From Pseudomonadota bacterium (lineage in GTDB: Bacteria; Pseudomonadota; Gammaproteobacteria; JAKAQQ01): 7,212 nt of DNA. The DNA lies in NCBI GenBank assembly GCA_021852325.1, contig JAJZNM010000155.1, positions 1 to 7,212 on the forward strand, written 5' to 3'. The notes under the pieces were generated by a model that saw nothing but the letters and a program-made list of their open reading frames with translations, did no database searches and was not told where the DNA came from. This document shows positions 4,998 through 7,212 of this stretch, piece after piece. The position numbers were made by a program, and so were the translations under genes. Position 1 is the stretch's first letter, and every line of letters starts with the position of its first letter.

Positions 4998-6548
4998 ATG
5001 AAAAAACTGAATTTTAGAGTTTTATGGGTCGGAGCCGGTCTCTGGTCGGCTTTGATGCTCGCGCCGGTTGCACTGGCCAAACCGATGCCCGCTCCGATGG
5101 CGCCTCACGCCATCCATTCCCGCTCCGTGGTCACCCACGGCAGCGTCGTCATCAACGGGAAGACCATCCGCTATACGGCACGTGCGGGCACCCTCATCAT
5201 GCGCAATGCGAAGATGCAGCCCATCGCGAGCATCTTCTATGTCGCCTACACGCGAGACGGGATTTCCAACGAACAGGACCGGCCGATCACGTTTGCCTAT
5301 AACGGCGGACCCGGCTCATCGACCGTGTGGCTCCACCTCGGCGGAATCGGGCCGTGGCGCGTAGCCGTACCGACCAACGCCCAGTCCTCCCCCCCGCCTC
5401 CCTACCCCATCGTCAAAAACCCCGACAGTATTCTCAATCGCACCGACATCGTCTTCATCGACCCGGTCGGAACCGGCTACAGCCGCATGCTCGGCAATGC
5501 GAAGCCGCAGGATTTCTGGGGCATCGATGCCGATGCCCATTCGGTCGGCGCCTTCATCATGCGCTACCTCACCAAGTTCAACCGCTGGAACTCCCCCAAG
5601 TTCATCCTGGGCGAGAGCTATGGCACCACCCGCTCCGCCGTCCTCTCGAACTACCTCCAGCAGCACGGCGTCCAGCTCAACGGCGTGATCCTCCTCTCCT
5701 CCATCCTCAACTTCGAAACCGCCTCGTTCGCCCCGGGCAATGACCTCCCCTACATCCTCTACCTGCCCTCCGAAGCCGCGGTCGCCTGGTACCACCATCG
5801 GATCCACCCCCGGCCCAAAAACCTGCCCGCGTTCCTGAAACAGGTCGAGCACTTCGCAACCGGTACCTATGCCCATGCCCTCATGATGGGCGACACCCTG
5901 AGCCCGGCAGCCAAAAACCAGGTCATCGCCAAACTCGTCGAGTACACCAGCCTCCCGGCCCATCTCTGGCGCCGCGCCGACCTCCGCATCACCGGATCCG
6001 AGTTCCAGGGCCTCCTCTTGAACTCGGAAGACAAACAGACCGGACGGCTCGATGCCCGCTACACGAACTACAAACTGGTCCCGATGCTGCCCCTGCCCGT
6101 CTATTCAACGATGACCTCGGCCATCGACGGGGCGTTCACCGGTGCTTTCAACTGGTATGTCCAGAATATCCTGCACTATCACACCCGTCACCATTACGTC
6201 ATTCTGAGCTACCAGGTCAATCGAAGCTGGAACTGGAAGCACAAGTCCCCGATACCGACGCTGGGTGGCGGCTGGCCCGGCTATCCCAATGTCGCCCCGG
6301 ATCTCGAGCGGGCCATGGTCACGAACCCGCACCTCCAGCTGCTCGTGAACAACGGCTACTTCGATCTCGGAACACCGTTTTATGCAACGGTCTACACGAT
6401 GCAGCACCTCGGCCTGCCGAAGGCGCTCCAGAGCCATGTGCACCTCAAGTTCTACTACTGCGGCCACATGCTCTACCTCCATCATGCCTCGTTGAACGAG
6501 CTGCATGCCAATCTGGACCATTTCATCCGCATGGCCACCCATGATTGA
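4998..6548 (+). CDS. Secreted serine carboxypeptidase, family S10
   Basis: This 516-residue protein has a signal peptide cut after Ala-Leu-Ala27, so it works in the periplasm or outside the cell. Family S10 enzymes remove C-terminal residues from peptides, mostly at acid pH. The family landmarks are present in order: NGGPGSS at 102-108 (oxyanion-hole loop), FIDPVGTGYS at 153-162, the nucleophile motif GESYG with Ser207, Asp456 in GYFDLGTPF and His490 in CGHMLY, completing the Ser-Asp-His triad. The length is normal for bacterial members, so the enzyme should be active. The ribosome site is GGGGGA (4987-4992), 5 nt before the ATG. A candidate ECF promoter (4911) and an operator-like dyad (4944) precede it, and a strong terminator follows at 6583. 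A paralogue begins at 6667. Codons 166-191 are encoded by DNA identical to the paralogue. Its natural substrate is unknown. Confidence 0.95.
   Translation: MKKLNFRVLWVGAGLWSALMLAPVALAKPMPAPMAPHAIHSRSVVTHGSVVINGKTIRYTARAGTLIMRNAKMQPIASIFYVAYTRDGISNEQDRPITFAYNGGPGSSTVWLHLGGIGPWRVAVPTNAQSSPPPPYPIVKNPDSILNRTDIVFIDPVGTGYSRMLGNAKPQDFWGIDADAHSVGAFIMRYLTKFNRWNSPKFILGESYGTTRSAVLSNYLQQHGVQLNGVILLSSILNFETASFAPGNDLPYILYLPSEAAVAWYHHRIHPRPKNLPAFLKQVEHFATGTYAHALMMGDTLSPAAKNQVIAKLVEYTSLPAHLWRRADLRITGSEFQGLLLNSEDKQTGRLDARYTNYKLVPMLPLPVYSTMTSAIDGAFTGAFNWYVQNILHYHTRHHYVILSYQVNRSWNWKHKSPIPTLGGGWPGYPNVAPDLERAMVTNPHLQLLVNNGYFDLGTPFYATVYTMQHLGLPKALQSHVHLKFYYCGHMLYLHHASLNELHANLDHFIRMATHD
5493..5570 (+). repeat. 78-bp exact direct repeat, copy 1 (inside first S10 gene)
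   Basis: This segment, encoding Gly166 to Leu191 of the first peptidase, is identical base for base to 7135-7212 in the second peptidase gene. The flanking DNA of the two genes is clearly diverged, including many synonymous differences. Confidence 0.93.
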
Positions 6549-6582
6549 GCCTTGATCTTGCACGGATTGGATCTACGATGCT

Positions 6583-6613
6583 ACCCGGGGCGCTTCACGC
6601 CCCGGGTTTTTTT
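6583..6613 (+). terminator. Rho-independent terminator after the first S10 gene
   Basis: CCCGGGGCG (6584-6592), loop CTTCA, CGCCCCGGG (6598-6606), then seven T (6607-6613). A6583 can pair with the first T, giving 10 bp. It begins 35 bp after the peptidase stop codon. It also sits between the two peptidase genes, so the second should need its own promoter or read-through. Confidence 0.93.
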
Positions 6614-6666
6614 GTTCATCGCCACAGGCAGATCGACGAGATGACACGCCTGCTCCGGAGAGTCCC

Positions 6667-7212
6667 ATGAACCGAACCACCCGATTGTTCCTCATCGTGC
6701 TCGGGGCCTGCGCCATGTCCTGGGGACCCTGGGCCCAGGCTGCTCCTACCAGCACCCACTCCCGGTTCGTGACCACTGAGGGATCAGTCACGATCCAGGG
6801 CAAAACCATCCGCTACGAAGCTCAGGCGGGCACGCTCATCATGCGCAATGCGAAGCTAATGCCCATCGCGAGCATTTTCTATATCGCATATCTTCGCCGG
6901 GGCGTCCACAACGAAACCCGCCGGCCGATCACCTTTGCCTATAACGGGGGGCCGGGATCCGCGGCAAACTGGGTCGATTTTGGAGGGCTTGGGCCCGTGC
7001 GGGTAGCCCTTCCGCCCCATTCGGGGTTTGCCAAGGCTCCGCCCTACGCGATCCTGCCCAACCACTTGAGTATCCTCCGGCGGACCGATCTTGTTTTCAT
7101 CGACCCTGTGGGAACCGGCTTCAGCCATGTGTTGGGCAATGCGAAGCCGCAGGATTTCTGGGGCATCGATGCCGATGCCCATTCGGTCGGCGCCTTCATC
7201 ATGCGCTACCTC
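6667..7212 (+). CDS. Second S10-family serine carboxypeptidase, 5' part (runs off window)
   Basis: 182 codons are present with no stop before the window end. CCGGAG (6655-6660) lies 6 nt before the ATG. The signal peptide (core at about 7-20) probably ends at Ala-Gln-Ala25. The S10 motifs NGGPGSA and FIDPVGTGFS are present; the catalytic Ser, Asp and His lie beyond the window. By hand alignment from the shared His-Ser-Arg onward, about 109 of 152 residues match the first peptidase, so the two arose by duplication. The third residue of the oxyanion-loop ending differs (Ser-Ala-Ala instead of Ser-Ser-Thr), which may alter substrate preference. Only 53 bp separate the preceding terminator from the ATG and no convincing promoter is seen there, so expression may depend on read-through. 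Bases 7135-7212 are identical to the first gene. Confidence 0.9.
   Translation, partial: MNRTTRLFLIVLGACAMSWGPWAQAAPTSTHSRFVTTEGSVTIQGKTIRYEAQAGTLIMRNAKLMPIASIFYIAYLRRGVHNETRRPITFAYNGGPGSAANWVDFGGLGPVRVALPPHSGFAKAPPYAILPNHLSILRRTDLVFIDPVGTGFSHVLGNAKPQDFWGIDADAHSVGAFIMRYL
7135..7212 (+). repeat. 78-bp exact direct repeat, copy 2 (window end)
   Basis: Identical to 5493-5570. The identity continues to the last base of the window, so its true length may be greater. The codon just before it already differs (TTG here, CTC in copy 1). Confidence 0.93.

Noticed and set aside
5316..5963. Long minus-strand frame (215 codons) opposite the S10 gene, with a similar frame at 6856-7182 opposite the second copy
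   Set aside because: Both result from GC-rich codon bias of the real S10 genes; their similarity merely mirrors the paralogy. The protein is low-complexity (Gly, Val, Glu, Asp) without a domain or ribosome site.
1..7212. CRISPR array, tRNA or rRNA genes
   Set aside because: No regularly spaced repeats and no cloverleaf or rRNA-like sequence could be seen on either strand.

Overview
The window is GC-rich DNA. Its Shine-Dalgarno sites, Sec-type signal peptides, a lipobox, an ECF sigma factor and an intrinsic terminator point to a Gram-negative bacterium, most likely a proteobacterium. The secreted serine carboxypeptidases (family S10, usually acid-active) would suit an acidophile, but that is only inference and I cannot name a genus.

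Layout from left to right. (1) Positions 1-207 hold the C-terminal end of an IS630-type transposase cut by the window edge. (2) Positions 208-567 are non-coding and contain a small cluster of repeats, then a perfect TTGACA box followed by an uninterrupted run of 14 G. (3) Positions 568-2113 hold two adjacent plus-strand genes of unknown function: a secreted protein with six cysteines in its mature part, and a lipoprotein. With the neighbouring insertion sequence they look like accessory DNA. (4) Positions 2369-2518 encode a 49-residue membrane protein. (5) Positions 4677-2658 on the minus strand form a tight three-gene operon: ECF sigma factor, membrane-anchored putative anti-sigma factor, and an exported DUF4097-type repeat protein. 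The genes are joined by two ATGA stop/start overlaps. (6) Positions 4678-4997 are a divergent regulatory region rich in inverted repeats. (7) Positions 4998-6548 encode a complete secreted S10 serine carboxypeptidase followed by a strong intrinsic terminator. (8) From 6667 a second S10 gene starts and runs off the window end. It is a paralogue of the first.

Proposed working model (inference): the ECF sigma factor is held by the membrane protein and controls its own operon and the divergent peptidase gene. ECF-like promoter motifs of matching geometry (AACCT-type -35, 16-bp spacer, TC..A -10) can be found upstream of both. The DUF4097 protein and the peptidases would then act outside the cytoplasmic membrane in one envelope-related response. 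The most notable sequence observations are the G14 tract placed between -35 and -10-like boxes, and a 78-bp stretch that is identical in the two otherwise diverged peptidase genes and ends exactly at the window edge.
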